NCBI GenBank assembly: GCA_029204225.1
Contig: CM055092.1
Coordinates: 99,129,812 to 99,193,811, forward strand
Reading direction: 5' to 3'
Source: Diphasiastrum complanatum
Lineage: Eukaryota; Streptophyta; Lycopodiopsida; Lycopodiales; Lycopodiaceae
DNA length: 64,000 nt
Part shown: positions 23,435 through 34,735 of the stretch, piece by piece
Layout of the letters: each line of letters opens with the position of its first letter
Position numbering within the stretch: position 1 is the stretch's first letter
Position numbers and translations under genes: made by a program
Notes under the pieces: generated by a model
Told to the model about the DNA's origin: nothing
The model's input: the letters and a program-made list of their open reading frames with translations, nothing else
The model's database searches: none

Positions 23435-24185
23435 AGGGTTACTTACAACCTTTAGGATCTTGAACTTACTAACTTTACTTTTACATAAAAAAAGTCTTGA
23501 AAGAACTTAAATGAAATAAAATTAAACTTGAAATAATGAATCCAGAAATTCATTCACAAAATCATTTACATGCAACAAAAGCATTTAGATTTGTTGCTTT
23601 CCTAGAGTGGATTAGTTTTTTTTTGTTGTTTGTGGATTAATGTAGGAACTAGCATTCAAGTAAACTAAACAGGCTAGAAATGTGATATAAAATTTGCATA
23701 TCCTCCAGTATTCTAGTTTTTGATGTTCTTGGGATGTCCAAGAATCAAAACACTGGTTGGTTTCTTGATTCTTGGACTTCTAAAATGCTGTAGATTAGTT
23801 CTTGTTTTAGCTTTGTGGATTAATGCAAGTGTAGCTCAGTTTTAGTAAAGTGTAGAATCTGATTCAGTTCGTTTTTAGAGTAGGTAGCTGTAGAATCAAT
23901 TGAATGTTCATTTGGGCTACATGCTGATCTGTAAATGAATGCTCGTGGATTGCATCTCTGTTTGAATGTGAGTGTTTTCAAGAGAGAACGACCTTGAGTT
24001 GTACTCTGACAAGCGAGACATTATACTACAAAGAGATTTAGTCAATTTTTGCCTAGCTAGGGCATTGTAACAAATAAGAAAATAGCCAAGTAATGCCCAA
24101 ACGAGCCTGGTAACAGACAAGAAACAGTTCTAAAGAAACAAAGAAATAACCAACAGATCCTCTGGAATAGGAGATCTGGCAACAT
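23435..24185. other. Copia-derived noncoding tail
   Basis: The last 120 bases (24060-24185) resemble 32325-32415, sharing 'caagaaacagttct' and 'aacagatcctctg' in order, so both are pieces of one retroelement family. The rest has no recognisable content. Confidence 0.45.
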
Positions 24186-24439
24186 TTGACACCGTTGCCA
24201 CTTGAACTCCAATGCATTCTACATCCCAAAGAACTACAACATTGTCCACGCTCAGATCCATGCAAACAAACTCCCAATCTCTCGCCACATCCGAGTTTCT
24301 ACAAACTGGACAGAGCCACATATATGGCTACATCATTGTCCATATCCACAGACTGGTACACTCACAAATTTGTTGGTTGTCTCATTGTTAGCAAATGCAC
24401 TAACAGAGCTAGATTTCCTTCAACACAAGCTCATGCTCC

Positions 24440-25340
24440 TCCCATCCCCTCACGCTTCCATTCTCAACCGGAGTCCCTCAGTGAAATCTCAACCGAAGCA
24501 CCTATATCAACTCTCAACCGGAGTGATCTACTAAATTTCAACTGACACACTGTGTCAAATCTCAACCAATGCACTCTGTTAAATCTCAACCGGAGCCCAT
24601 TGCTCAATTCTCAACCAGAGCGCTCGTTCAAATCTCAACCAAAGAGATTTTATCACGTCTCAATTGACGGGGTTCCTCACCATCGCAACTAGACCACCTT
24701 CCACCTCCATCCACCATTGAACCGCAACAGCCGCATTCCATCACAACCAGATCACCTTCCACCTCTATCCGTCATTGAATCACATTAGACCGCATTCCAT
24801 CGCAAACGGATCACCTTCCACCTCCATCCATCGCGAACGCATTCCATCGCAACCATCTGCATTCACCCGTTGTGACTGTATCCCATCCTGACCGACCACA
24901 TACACCCATTGCGACCGCATTCCATCCCAATCAACCGCATACACTCGTTGCAACTGCATTCCATCCCAACCGACCGCATTCAACTGTTACCAAGTATTCC
25001 TTCCAGACAGACCTCCACGCCCACCCCCTAAAGCCCCACACTGCTTCAGCCGCCCTTCATGCTCAATTCCCTTCAAATCTTAATTGATGGCCAGTGTTAA
25101 ATCTCAACCGACAGCCAGAGCTAAATCTCAACCGATGGCTAGTGTCAAATCTCAACCGATGGCCAGTGTTAAATCTCAACCGACGGCCAGTGTTAAATCT
25201 CAACCGACGGCCAATGTTAAATCTCAACCAACGGCCACTGTCAACCTCTTAACCGGAGCCCACTGTTAAAATCTCAACCGAAGAGACTGTATCAAATCTC
25301 AACCAAAGAGATTCTATCAAATCTTGACCGAAGGGGTCCC
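24440..25340. repeat. CAACCG-core tandem repeats (24-bp and ~39-bp units)
   Basis: From 24440 to 24670 and 25080 to 25340 the motif 'aatctcaaccga' recurs. Between 25088 and 25250 it forms about seven 24-bp units (ggccagtgttaaatctcaac plus cgac). From 24700 to 24990 a related unit with 'cgcattccatc-caaccg' recurs about every 39 bases. The 24-bp array reads as an 8-residue peptide repeat (ASVKSQPT), but this is a by-product of the period. Confidence 0.85.
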
Positions 25341-25434
25341 CCACCATCTCAAACGGACTAAATCTAGGCAGATCATAAAACTTTCAAGAGACATCCCTGA
25401 TTGCCATTTCGATCGAACTACCTTGTCCCCCAAG

Positions 25435-25620
25435 CGACACCACATTTTGTTTGCATCTGACTCCCTCTATCTCTATTTGCATCTAATGCCCTCTGACTTT
25501 GTTTGCATTTTGTTTGCATCCAACTCTCTCTATCTCCATTTGCATCTAATGCCCTCTGAGTCTGTTTGCCTCTAATGCCTCTACACCTGTTTTCATCCGA
25601 CACCCATCTGCATCCCATTT
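25435..25620. repeat. Short tandem repeats with 'tttgcatct' core
   Basis: The words 'tttgcatctaatgccctctg' and 'tttgcatccaactctctctat' recur several times with a period of about 30-60 bases. A related pair is at 27370-27490 ('aacttgaatctgacattgc'). Confidence 0.7.
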
Positions 25621-25899
25621 ATATTTTTTGAATCGATGGTACATCCAATAGCTTGAATCGACGATCTAAATCAGATGCTGTTGTTGAGTCATATCTGACG
25701 ATCCACACAAACTGCCAACTGCACCACCATAAACCATAGCAACTGCAACGAGCCTCCAACTATCGCATTCCACCACAAATAGGCCACATCCACCCTTTAA
25801 TCGCAAATAGACCGCATGCATCTGCAGTCGCAAACAAACCACATTCATCCGCAGTCGCATATAGAGCGCATTCATCCACACACAGACCACCTTCTCACT

Positions 25900-27015
25900 G
25901 CATCCGCCTTGAATCACAACAGACCGCATTCAACCGCAAACATCATGACCACACTCACACCACCTTACGACTACACTCCCACTGCATCGCACTGCAACAA
26001 ACCGCACTCACATAGCCTTATGACTGCACTCAGGCCACATTCAACCACAAACATCATGACCGCACTCGCACAGCCTTATGACTGCACTTAGGATGCATTC
26101 AACCACAAACATCATGACAACACTCGCACAGCCTTATGACTGCACTCAGGCCGCATTCAACCGCAAACATCACGACCACACTCACACAGCCTTACGACTG
26201 CACTCAGGCCGCATTCAATCGTAAACATCACGACAACACTCGCACAACCTTACGACTGCACTCAAGCTGCATTCAACCGCAAACATCACGACCACACTCA
26301 CACCACCTTATGACTGCACTCCCACTGCATCACACCACAACAGACTACACTCGCATAGCCTTACGACTGCACTCAGGCCACATTCAACCGAAAACATCAT
26401 GACCACACTCACACAGCCTTACGACTGCACTCAGGCCGCATTCAACCACAAACATCACGACCGTACTCGTATAGCCTTAAGACTTCACTCAGGCCGCATT
26501 CAACCGCAAACATCACGACAACACTCGCATAGACTTACGACTACACTCAGGCCGCATTCAACCGCAAACATCATGACCACACTCGCACAACCTTACGACT
26601 ACACTCAAGCTACATTCAACCGCAAACATCATGACCACACTCGGACCACCTTATGACTGCACTCAGGCCACATTCAATTGCAAACATCACGACCACTCGC
26701 ACAGCCTTACGACTGCACTCAGGCTGTAATCAACCGCAAACAACACGATCGCACTCGCACAGCCTTACAACTGCACTCAGGCCGCATTCAACCGCAAACA
26801 TCACAACCGCACTCGCACCACCTTATGAATGCACTCAGACTGCATTCAACCGTAAACATCACGATCGCACTCGCACCACCTTACGACTGCACTCAGGCCG
26901 CATTCAACAGCAAACATCACGACCGCACTCGCACCACCTTACGACTGCACTCAGGCCGCATTCAACCGCAAACGTCACATTATGACCACACTCGCTCCAC
27001 ATTACGACTGCACTC
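25900..27015. repeat. 58-bp minisatellite, ~19 units
   Basis: The consensus begins 'cttacgactgcactcaggcc', continues with 'gcattcaaccgcaaacatca' and ends 'cgaccacactcacacagc'. Consecutive starts at 26134 and 26192 give a 58-base period. A variant monomer in which 'actcaggccgcattcaa' becomes 'actcccactgcatcaca'-like occurs at about 25978, 26321 and 27014. The unit lacks stop codons in all three plus frames, so long open frames overlap here; I regard them as artefacts. Confidence 0.95.
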
Positions 27016-27499
27016 CCACCGAATTACACCCGCAACAGACCACACCCCAACTACACCCAACCTTGAACCGTAGCGACTGCATCCCAACACAAACAGACCA
27101 CATTCCGCCCTTGAACCGTAGCCACCGCATTCCGACTGCCCTAACACTGATTTTCAACTGCCCTTGCACAACATCCCGACCTTGCACTGCATCCGACCGT
27201 CCTTGCACCGCATTCCGCCTTGCACTGCATCCCAATGCCATAGCATCACATTGCCATTGCACCCGCACTCCATTACCACCACAATAGACTACACCTACAC
27301 TATAATGAAGATGCAGCATAAATGATCTTTCATCTGATGATCTTAAACCTGATGTACATCCAACAACTTGAATCTGACATTGCATTCCATTTGCATCCCA
27401 CATTTTTGCATCTGACGTTGCATTCCAACGCTACATCCAACAACTTGAATCCAACATTGCATTCCATTTGCATCTTACATTTTTGCATCTGACACCACA

Positions 27500-28139
27500 A
27501 AAATTTCCAAAAAAATAAAACCCATACCATTACGAATCCCTTTTCATACTAAGTCTCCCCTTGCCTTACTTACAAACCCTTAACAAATCCAAAAAACACC
27601 AAAAACACCAAAAATCAAACCACACCAAAAAAAAAAAAAAAAACCTCAAAAAAACACAAAATTTAAAAACACCAGAATCACATACACAACACAAAATAAA
27701 CACACCAGTACCCAATGGACAAAAAAAAATATCCTAAAATCCCAGGAGATTATCCATACGAGGTAAGGTCCCCTACAGTTGAACAAATTTGACATCATAC
27801 GTTCTACCAAATGTGGTCCATTAGAGGAGTTCTCAATATCAAAAAGACCCTTTGTAAAGATACTTTTATTTATTTTTCTTTAGTTTCGACCGTCACCAAG
27901 CCCAATCAAAATGCATAAATTTGAAATCTACGTAACGTAGTTCAAATTAACTAAAAAATAAAAATGCAATATAGAAAACTTTGAAATTTGTGTTCGGGCA
28001 GCATGGATGTATCCCATTGGTTTCTTCTTCCTACCTTACACATATTAATCTGTCCGACGTCAATATCTCAAGTTAAATTTACTTTATTATGCTGGTTAGT
28101 ATAATGAAATTTTCTAACTATACTAGTTAAAGTTATAGA
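27500..28139. other. Intergenic, no gene seen
   Basis: A-rich, with a 17-base A run near 27628-27645 and CA/A-rich flanks. It runs directly into segment A'. No coding signature. Confidence 0.5.
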
Positions 28140-28446
28140 AATATAGTATGTACAGTTACATAAAATATGGTATACACGGTAACTGTGACTATGTTGGCAT
28201 TCACATTAGATTAAATGTGATACGAAAAATTAAAATTAAGTAACATATCAGAGAGATTTTTGGCGCCCAAGCTTTGAAAATAGCAATGTCGAGGAGACCC
28301 AGATCTACAATCGATTCTGTGATTCTTTACAATGAGAAAGATGAAGCTGATAACTGGAAGCCAACAAAATATACGAAGAACTCATGGGTATTGCTGCATC
28401 CATCATCAAAGGGCAATTTTTGACAAAAGAAAAGAGCAAAAATGAC
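28140..28446 (+). repeat. Segment A', second copy
   Basis: It matches 1-308 in the same orientation, differing by a few substitutions (for example ATGGCG becomes ATGTCG at the start codon). Homology ends at 'aaaaatgac'. Confidence 0.92.
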
Positions 28447-29657
28447 TTACAAATCTTATTGGAAAGCAAAAATTTTGGAGTTTAAGACTACCCCGGGAGG
28501 TCAATCGATATCAGAAGTCTTAGTGCAACATGTATATATGCATTCAAAAATCAAAGTACATGATATCAATCCTCATGATCATCAAAAATGTAATTGTAAG
28601 TATATCAAAACATATGCACTCTACAACAATCATATGTGATTTCCTTTATTGATGCTCTTCAGATTATGATTTAAATGCTTCAACATTGTTTTTTTCTTTC
28701 AGATTTATATCCATCATGCATAAGTGAATGGGAGCTCGCACAATCACTTGCAGGAATATTAGACGTGATTCACTCTGATGTTGTAAAGCTACAATACAGA
28801 GGAAGAAGTCCAAAGGAACTTGCAGATTGTGGTATCTCTTTTTATCAATCTTTATATATGCCACAAACAGATGGAGGTTTGGCAAGCTCGCAGCAATTCC
28901 ATTGCCTAATTTTCAAAGTGATGAGTGGTCTACTCTAGATAGCATTGTTTCTGAATCCTTGAGATGCAAGCTACTCATCGATATTAAAATGCTATGAAGA
29001 TAAGCACAGGCTCGAAAATTGTTCACCTAAGTTGGTTTATCTCATTGCATACATTTGTTGATTTTTTCTCGAGTGCTGGTGTTCGTAGGACACCAACTTT
29101 ATTTGTTTGCAAGGATTTATCAGATGAGACTTTGTCAGATCTCATGGATCAAGGCTGGGATAGTAAAACAAATAATGGCATAGAATGCAGGATTAAAAAG
29201 TCCTCAATGATCTTTCATTATCATATCGAAAAGCAAATGCTCAGTCTCACATTTAGCATCTAGAGATACAAGAAAATTGAAGGTAGATGGCTACCACTGG
29301 ATCAAGACTTTGAATTAAATGGTCACACAAACCGAATGGAGATAAGCATTATCTACAATGAGGAATATTTGACTATGGTTGAGGTGGAAGAGCACTGGAA
29401 GCTTGATTTTATCAGCATAGAGCTCATGCTATTACAAACCAGTCTACCAACATATTTCAGATTTATCATTAACGGAAGACTCGTAAGTACTTTATGTTTA
29501 TTGACATTTCAAAATAGAACAAAATAATATAAAATGTCATCATTTACAATTGCACATTCACTAATATTTGCCATGTCACAGATGCGAAAAAGACAGGAGC
29601 TGATAACATGCTGCAAAGATCTACCTACAACAATCACCATTGTGGGAGAACAATAGC
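28286..29657 (+). pseudogene. Unrecognised multi-exon gene, degenerate
   Basis: Pieces in order: 28286-28423 (MSRRPRSTIDSV...), then after a shift 28442-28596 (SYWKAKILEF...HDHQKCN), a canonical intron from 'gtaagtatat' (about 28597) to 'ttctttcag' (28701), and 28702-28938 (YPSCISEWELAQSLAGI...). Further frames are at about 29082-29262 and 29263-29481 (RYKKIEGRWLPLDQDFE...). A second canonical intron runs from 'gtaagtactt' (29482) to 'catgtcacag' (29581), then a last exon ends at TAG 29655-29657 (TIVGEQ). In-frame stops at 28421 and 29262 suggest decay. I do not recognise the family; there is no transposase or polymerase motif. Confidence 0.5.
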
Positions 29658-29851
29658 TTCAACTAAACTTTAGTAAAAATCTATGTATACACTCTTTCAT
29701 TCAATAAGTGAAAGCCCAAGTTGGGCATCTATACATGTATTTTGTGCTCCCAAATTCATAAACTGGAACAGCATTTGATATATCAATGTATATTTTTCTA
29801 TGAAGTCTATACATGTATTTTTGTTCTATGCTATCTATATTCTTTCTGATC

Positions 29852-30167
29852 TTAATTTAGTACAACTACATCATCCTTTGCACCATCATCAATAACGGGA
29901 GGCTGAAGCCTTGCCCTAGCCAGTATACTCAAGATAATTTCTAGTCTAAATCTGTACACCTGACTTGATGTATACTCAGGAAGTGTAAACTGCAAAATAG
30001 AACATTCATGTATTAGTAATGGCCAATAACATCACCAGAATAGAAAACTAATCATGATTCCAAAATAAGAATAAAAAAAATTTATTACTTTAGAAATATC
30101 AACATCTTGTTGAAGGATGAACCGCTCAAAAAACAACTTGGCATTGTACAATGTGTACCACGCACAG
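29852..30167 (-). pseudogene. Two-exon 3' fragment of an unrecognised gene
   Basis: On the minus strand, exon 30167-30090 reads CAWYTLYNAKLFFERFI...DISK and ends at a GT donor. After an intron ending 'tattttgcag', exon 29989-29852 reads FTLPEYTSSQVYRFRLEIIL... and ends with VVVLN and TAA. The two exons join in frame and look like real protein, but no upstream exons were found. The E-box cluster begins only 80 bases further up. Family not recognised. Confidence 0.45.
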
Positions 30168-30250
30168 CTGAATGGTCACTCCAATGGTCACTGCAAAATA
30201 AGATTGAAATTTCTTTAGTTGCAATCAAAATTTGTGATTTTATATCGGGG

Positions 30251-30532
30251 TTTGCACGTGCAAAAGAACACCCTGTCACACATGTGGGAGTTGTACGGAC
30301 AAATGCGAGAGCGACACATGTCACCCTGTCACATTACACATGTGGAATTTGTACGATCGAATGCGAGAGCGACACGTGTTTATGAGCAATCGAATGAATA
30401 TGTGACACGTGTTCAGGTGTCATTTCACACGTGTGCAGGTGTCATCTCACATGTGTCTGCGCCTGTTGTCCAATTGAAAGTAGACACATGTCATAAGTCC
30501 ATTGACCACACGTGCAAAAATTTAGTATAAAT
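30251..30532 (+). promoter_or_regulatory. Dense E-box/G-box cluster and TATA box
   Basis: Within about 265 bases there are at least five CACGTG (30255, 30373, 30406, 30428, 30509) and five CACATG cores, plus CAGGTG. The first is inside the perfect palindrome TTTGCACGTGCAAA (30251-30264). Part is a ~65-bp tandem duplication (units starting near 30271 and 30322). TATAAAT lies at 30526-30532, about 215 bases before the ATG of the gene at 30746. CACGTG is the G-box bound by bHLH and bZIP factors. Similar palindromes fill the copia LTRs in this window, so it may be LTR-derived. Confidence 0.65.
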
Positions 30533-30745
30533 GGCATGAAAACCGAATAATTTTTTACCTTTTGCGTTCTCGAAATTCGAGACATATCGCTTTTGTGCAT
30601 GTTCATTGCTGTCTGTTTGCTTGCAACTATACAAGTGCGATATTCTGTCTCTGTCTGCTGTACATATCCATCTTCTGCGCTATTTTGATAATTGATTTTG
30701 GTTCAGTTCTCCCACGTGCACAAGTGCGATATTCATGTTACTGCC

Positions 30746-32230
30746 ATGGCCTCTTCCTCATCATCCTCACGAGAATCAGGCTTGAGTTCATTTCTGAGTG
30801 AATTTGGAATTACTGAAAACCTAGACTACTTCCATAGTCTATTCAAGCCATATCTACATGTTTTCAAGACTGCACAACCAAATTCTGATGTATTTTATGA
30901 GTATTATGTCAGATTCAGAAATAGACTTAGCAAGCATGTTTTCTCCATAGGTCCACTCCAGTAAATGCATTATACCGATCTTGTTCATTTCTTCCCAGCT
31001 TTTAGACATAGACTGGATATAATGTTCACCAAATTAATTGATCTTTTCAAAAGTAGTTCTATGTGTCCGTATTGCAACAAGAAATGTTGATTGTTTGAAT
31101 ATCATAGATGATGATGAACTTCCTGTTGCTGACCCTCCTTTTGCACGCTCCTCTATTCAGTCAGCCATTAAGGATATCAGTCACTTTCTTATCGACACTC
31201 CTAATAAAGAAAGTGAATTCGTTGATGTAAATACTGATGTTCTTCGGGATTTTTTCATTGGCCAAAATACATCTGATGATGAATCCAAATCTGTGGAGGA
31301 TTCCAAATGTCTTTTTAATTTTCCTGTATATTATATTAATGACGATGTATATTTTACTACTGCTGATTTATGTAAATTTTTTGACTATCGTGAGGACGAG
31401 GTTCTATGTTTATTATTCGGCACAATTTCCGAATTCTCCGACTTTGTAGATTTTGAGACAAATGACCTTGTTGCTGGTATTGATTTTTATGATGAGGAGG
31501 GTCTTATGACCGGTGAAGAATGCCTGAATAAAACTTTATCAAATAAAGCTGAGGATGGGCGAGGCAGACCATCCGATGAAGAATTCACGGCATTTCAATC
31601 CCAGATGGGCTTCCCTCGTCCATCATTAATGCATTTCACTGATGATTCCACTTTAGTACGTGGTCATTATATTGATCATCCTGATTTGGTTGCTACTGAT
31701 GATGAAGAATGTGTAAGTGTTTAATCTTCCTTGCATTTGAATGTTTTCAATCACTGAATGTGTTTTTGCTAACATATTTCCTATTGCAGGATGCTCTCAT
31801 AATAGATGATTTTGCTGCGAGACGAGGTGGTTTCAAACAACACGCATCCTCATTCCAAAGGGACAGTGGACTGGGCCACTATCTTCGGCAATTCTTGAAG
31901 AATGAGATCTGTATTGCTCATTCCAAGCTAAGCTCAGTCGGGGAGAGTCTTATAATGGCAGTTAAAGCTTTATCATTTTATCTAGGAGGACATGAATTTT
32001 TTAAAACAAATAAGACCATTTTTGTCAAAAGATCTTATGTTTTGAACATTTTAGGCTTTACTATTGGGAATGTTCCTTTAAGGAGCTCTTATTATTCATT
32101 GTATGCCACTTATATTGAGCTTAGTGGAAATAAAGATAATGCACATCTATTAGATGCATACGTTAGCAGAGAATTTCTTCATGACAATACTACCATAGAA
32201 TCTGATACAAGATCTGATGATGAATATTGA
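30746..32230 (+). CDS. Unrecognised two-exon (or more) gene
   Basis: The start at 30746 has a gccATGGcc context and opens with a serine run (MASSSSSSRES). The frame goes to 30960, meets TAA at 30961-30963, and continues in the same frame to a CPYCNKKC motif near 31085. A shift then leads into an acidic frame (NIIDDDELPVADPPF) up to 31712. A canonical intron (31713-31789, gtaagt...ttgcag) joins in phase to 31790-32230 (DALIIDDFAARRGG...), ending TGA; AATAAA follows at 32254. Two stretches, DDVYFTTADLCKFFDY and KTIFVKRSYVLNILGF, have the look of small DNA-binding Bro-N/KilA-N-like modules, but this is only an impression. The stop and shift mean either a young pseudogene or an unrecognised intron. 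Exon 2 and its junction are well supported. Confidence 0.55.
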
Positions 32231-32253
32231 CACTTTGTATTTTGGTATAATAC

Positions 32254-32259
32254 AATAAA
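32254..32259 (+). terminator. Poly(A) signal of the 30746 gene
   Basis: AATAAA occurs 24 bases after the stop codon of the unrecognised gene, in an AT-rich context. Confidence 0.5.
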
Positions 32260-32324
32260 TACATTTACATTGGGTATTTCTCCTCTCTTGTTCAATGAAT
32301 TTGCACAGCAATTCTGAACATGTC

Positions 32325-33182
32325 ACGATGAACCTGGTAACAGGCAAGAAACAGTTCTGAAAAAGAAACAAATAAATAACTAACAGATCCTCTGCAGTAG
32401 AGGATTTGTCAACAAGAAGACCGAATCGATCCAGACAGCCTCCATCACGATTCGTGGATGATCCGGCCTGCTACTTTGTGTAGGAACTCAACACTATTTC
32501 AGAGGCAAAGTCAACTATTGATGCTGACTAGTGCAAGACAGAAGATGACATCAAACTTGCACTTCGAAATGAGAATGTTTTCTAGCCGAACTCAGTAGAC
32601 TCGAATATCTACTTTAAGTCTATATCAGATCTTTCTATTATCACTGCTCGTTATGTAGATGAGTTTTATTACTCAGTAACAATTTGAGCTCAATGAAGGA
32701 TCTGAAACGCATGTTAGCACTGGAGTACATTTTTTGAATCCGGCCCAATAGACTGATTTCCATCAGTCAACAAAAATCCAGCCCATCAGCCAACATTCTC
32801 AAAGGCTACACATATGTAGATTGGATAGAAAGTATCGACACTAGAATATCAACTTCTAGATTTATGTTCAATCAAGGTCCAATATCATGTAACAGCTAGA
32901 CCTCAGTAACATTATCCTCCACAGAGTCAGATTTTATAGCTTGCAAAAATGCTACCAAGGAAGCGATTTGACTAAAGAACCTACCTGTAGATATCAATTT
33001 TATTCAGTCACATATGACATTTATCTACTATGACAACCAAATCACAAGGATAATTTCTTTGGTTTACTATAGGATAGAGTTTATGACAGCAGATTACTTT
33101 GCCATGGAGTACCAACTCAGATTTAACAATTTATTAAATCTGAAGATAAAAAATTTTCAAGATCCACATCAAGGGGGAGAGT
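32325..33182 (+). mobile_element. Copia 3' fragment (RT/RNase H end) with polypurine tract
   Basis: It begins with retroelement sequence shared with 24060-24185. From about 32450 it holds decayed pol sequence. Around 32980-33150 it resembles the RNase H tail (FIYYDNQITRII..., matching the family's Y-x-D-N-Q). The polypurine tract AAGGGGGAGA (33171-33180) precedes a TGGAATTC that would start the 3' LTR at 33183. Confidence 0.65.
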
Positions 33183-34000
33183 TGGAATTCTATGCTCAAG
33201 CCCAATTTCACTAGGTAATGAACATCCTGAAAAACCTATTTATACTTATTCTTGAAAAACTTCAAAAATAGAGGGGGCTTGATTTTTACTTGAAGATAAA
33301 AAAAATTCAGTATCAAATTTTTTCGACCCAAGACTATTTTTGTAGATGCGCAAGGCATACTTCGTCTATCTTTGAGTTTTGATGCTATTATTTTCACACC
33401 CACTGAATGCGCAAATGATATTAAATATATATACACAATGTTACGGGTGTGCGGATGAAGAAAGTACAAAGTGGATGTGCTATCTGTAGGAGATCTTGGG
33501 TGGCTGCTATCGTTGTCAAATCTGTTAGCACAGTTGCATGGGGATGAGCGTGAAAAGGCTGCGACGTCAACCTTTGCTGAAATGAACGTCGGTGAAGATG
33601 TGAAAAATGCGACACTCTGACGAAATGCTTTAGGATTTGATTTACAAGGTGCCTTCGCTTTCCCTAGGGCACCTTCGACATTTTGTAAGGTAGTGTCGCA
33701 TTTTTCACCTGTCACAAACCATGTGTAAAAACACAATGTCGTTTTTTTTTCCGTCTTTTTCGTTGGTCTTATTTTACATGTAAATATGCAGACTATGCGA
33801 CAACATGAGTAAAAATGCAACATGAATGGAGGTAGATTAAAATAGGATTTAGGAGAGTAGAGGAGATAAATCCAACAATATAACATCCGAATGCTACAAG
33901 AAGCAAAGGGCACAAGAAGAGAGCCAACAAGAGAACCTTGCACATGAAGAGGATGAAGATGAGGACATGACATTTCTAAGGGATTCTTACTCAATCTACA
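33183..34000. other. Putative copia 3' LTR region containing a strong hairpin
   Basis: It follows the polypurine tract. Inside, GTGAAAAATGCGACAC (33600-33615) and its exact reverse complement (33693-33708) flank an inner stem, AAGGTGCC/GGCACCTT (33646-33653 and 33668-33675). A long open frame crosses the region on the minus strand but has no recognisable domain. The right end of the LTR is not identified. Confidence 0.4.
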
Positions 34001-34004
34001 CTCT

Positions 34005-34428
34005 TATAATGATGCTAGAAAGTTTATCTTTACATCAAGCAATCAATAATGTAGAATAGATGGTATTGGTACCATTCCCTTATGTCTTGGATCTACTAAA
34101 AGAATAGATCTAAGAAATGTGCTTTATGTTCCATCAATCACTAGGAATTCACTTAGTGTTGGACAACTAGTGGATAATGGATTAGATGTTCACTTTAAGC
34201 ATGGAGTTTGTTCCATATTGAAGAATGATGTATGCATAGCAAGAGGATTTAAGTAGGAAAGATTGTTTAAATTAGATGCTAATGTAGCCATTAAAAAGGA
34301 GATTCTGGCAAACAAGGAAATCATTCATTCAAATGTTCATCTCTTTTCTCTTGTATCATATGGTGATGCTAGGATGTATCTCTTGTCAAAAGTTGATTGT
34401 GGGATCTTGAGGTCCATTTGTCCTAAAT
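34005..34428 (+). pseudogene. Copia protease/pre-integrase fragment
   Basis: The plus strand, with one internal stop, reads IDGIGTIPLCLGSTKRIDL..NVLYVPSI..NSLSVGQL, typical of the copia region between protease and integrase (L-x-N-V-L-Y-V-P-x-x-x-x-N-L-L-S-V). It ends where a copia leader in the opposite orientation begins at about 34429. Confidence 0.75.
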
Positions 34429-34735
34429 TGATGTGTCTACACAGGTTAGGTGCCCTACCTACCTCACTTCGAGGCACATCCAATTGACTTGAAATCAATT
34501 GCACTAGAAACTACATTCACCAGTTGCTTTCCAACAAGCAATCAAGCACTTGATTTGGATCTACCTTGGAGAAACACCAACCATTCAAATTTTGGTAGAT
34601 GCAAGTACACTAAAAAAGTCTTGATTTCAAGGCAAATTTTCACATCAAATTGACATATGCATGGATATCTTAGGCTAGGTCTGATACCATGTTGAAATTC
34701 ACACATGTGGGAGTGCCACAAAGTGTGTTATTTGT
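34429..34735 (-). mobile_element. Copia leader, PBS and LTR end, minus strand
   Basis: The reverse complement matches 19970-20190 of copia A: LTR end, then PBS (34674-34689, 'ctaggtctgatacca' in window orientation), then leader with the 'taggtgccctacctacct' block. Copia A lacks about 85 bases of this leader. Only about 45 bases of LTR remain before the match stops at 34735. Confidence 0.8.

Noticed and set aside
25084-25269. Peptide repeat KSQPTASV as a possible structural protein
   Set aside because: It is the translation of the 24-bp tandem repeat; a period divisible by three gives a peptide repeat automatically.
25085-25340. Possible CRISPR-like array
   Set aside because: The units are contiguous tandem repeats without unique spacers, and the DNA is plant nuclear.
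25816-27287. Series of 85-131-codon overlapping open frames on the plus strand
   Set aside because: They follow from a 58-bp repeat unit that lacks stop codons in all three frames. No start context, and the same peptide recurs shifted.
33236-33994. 252-codon open frame on the minus strand
   Set aside because: It crosses a perfect inverted repeat in a putative LTR, has no domain, no homologous copy here and an irregular composition. It is most likely a chance frame.
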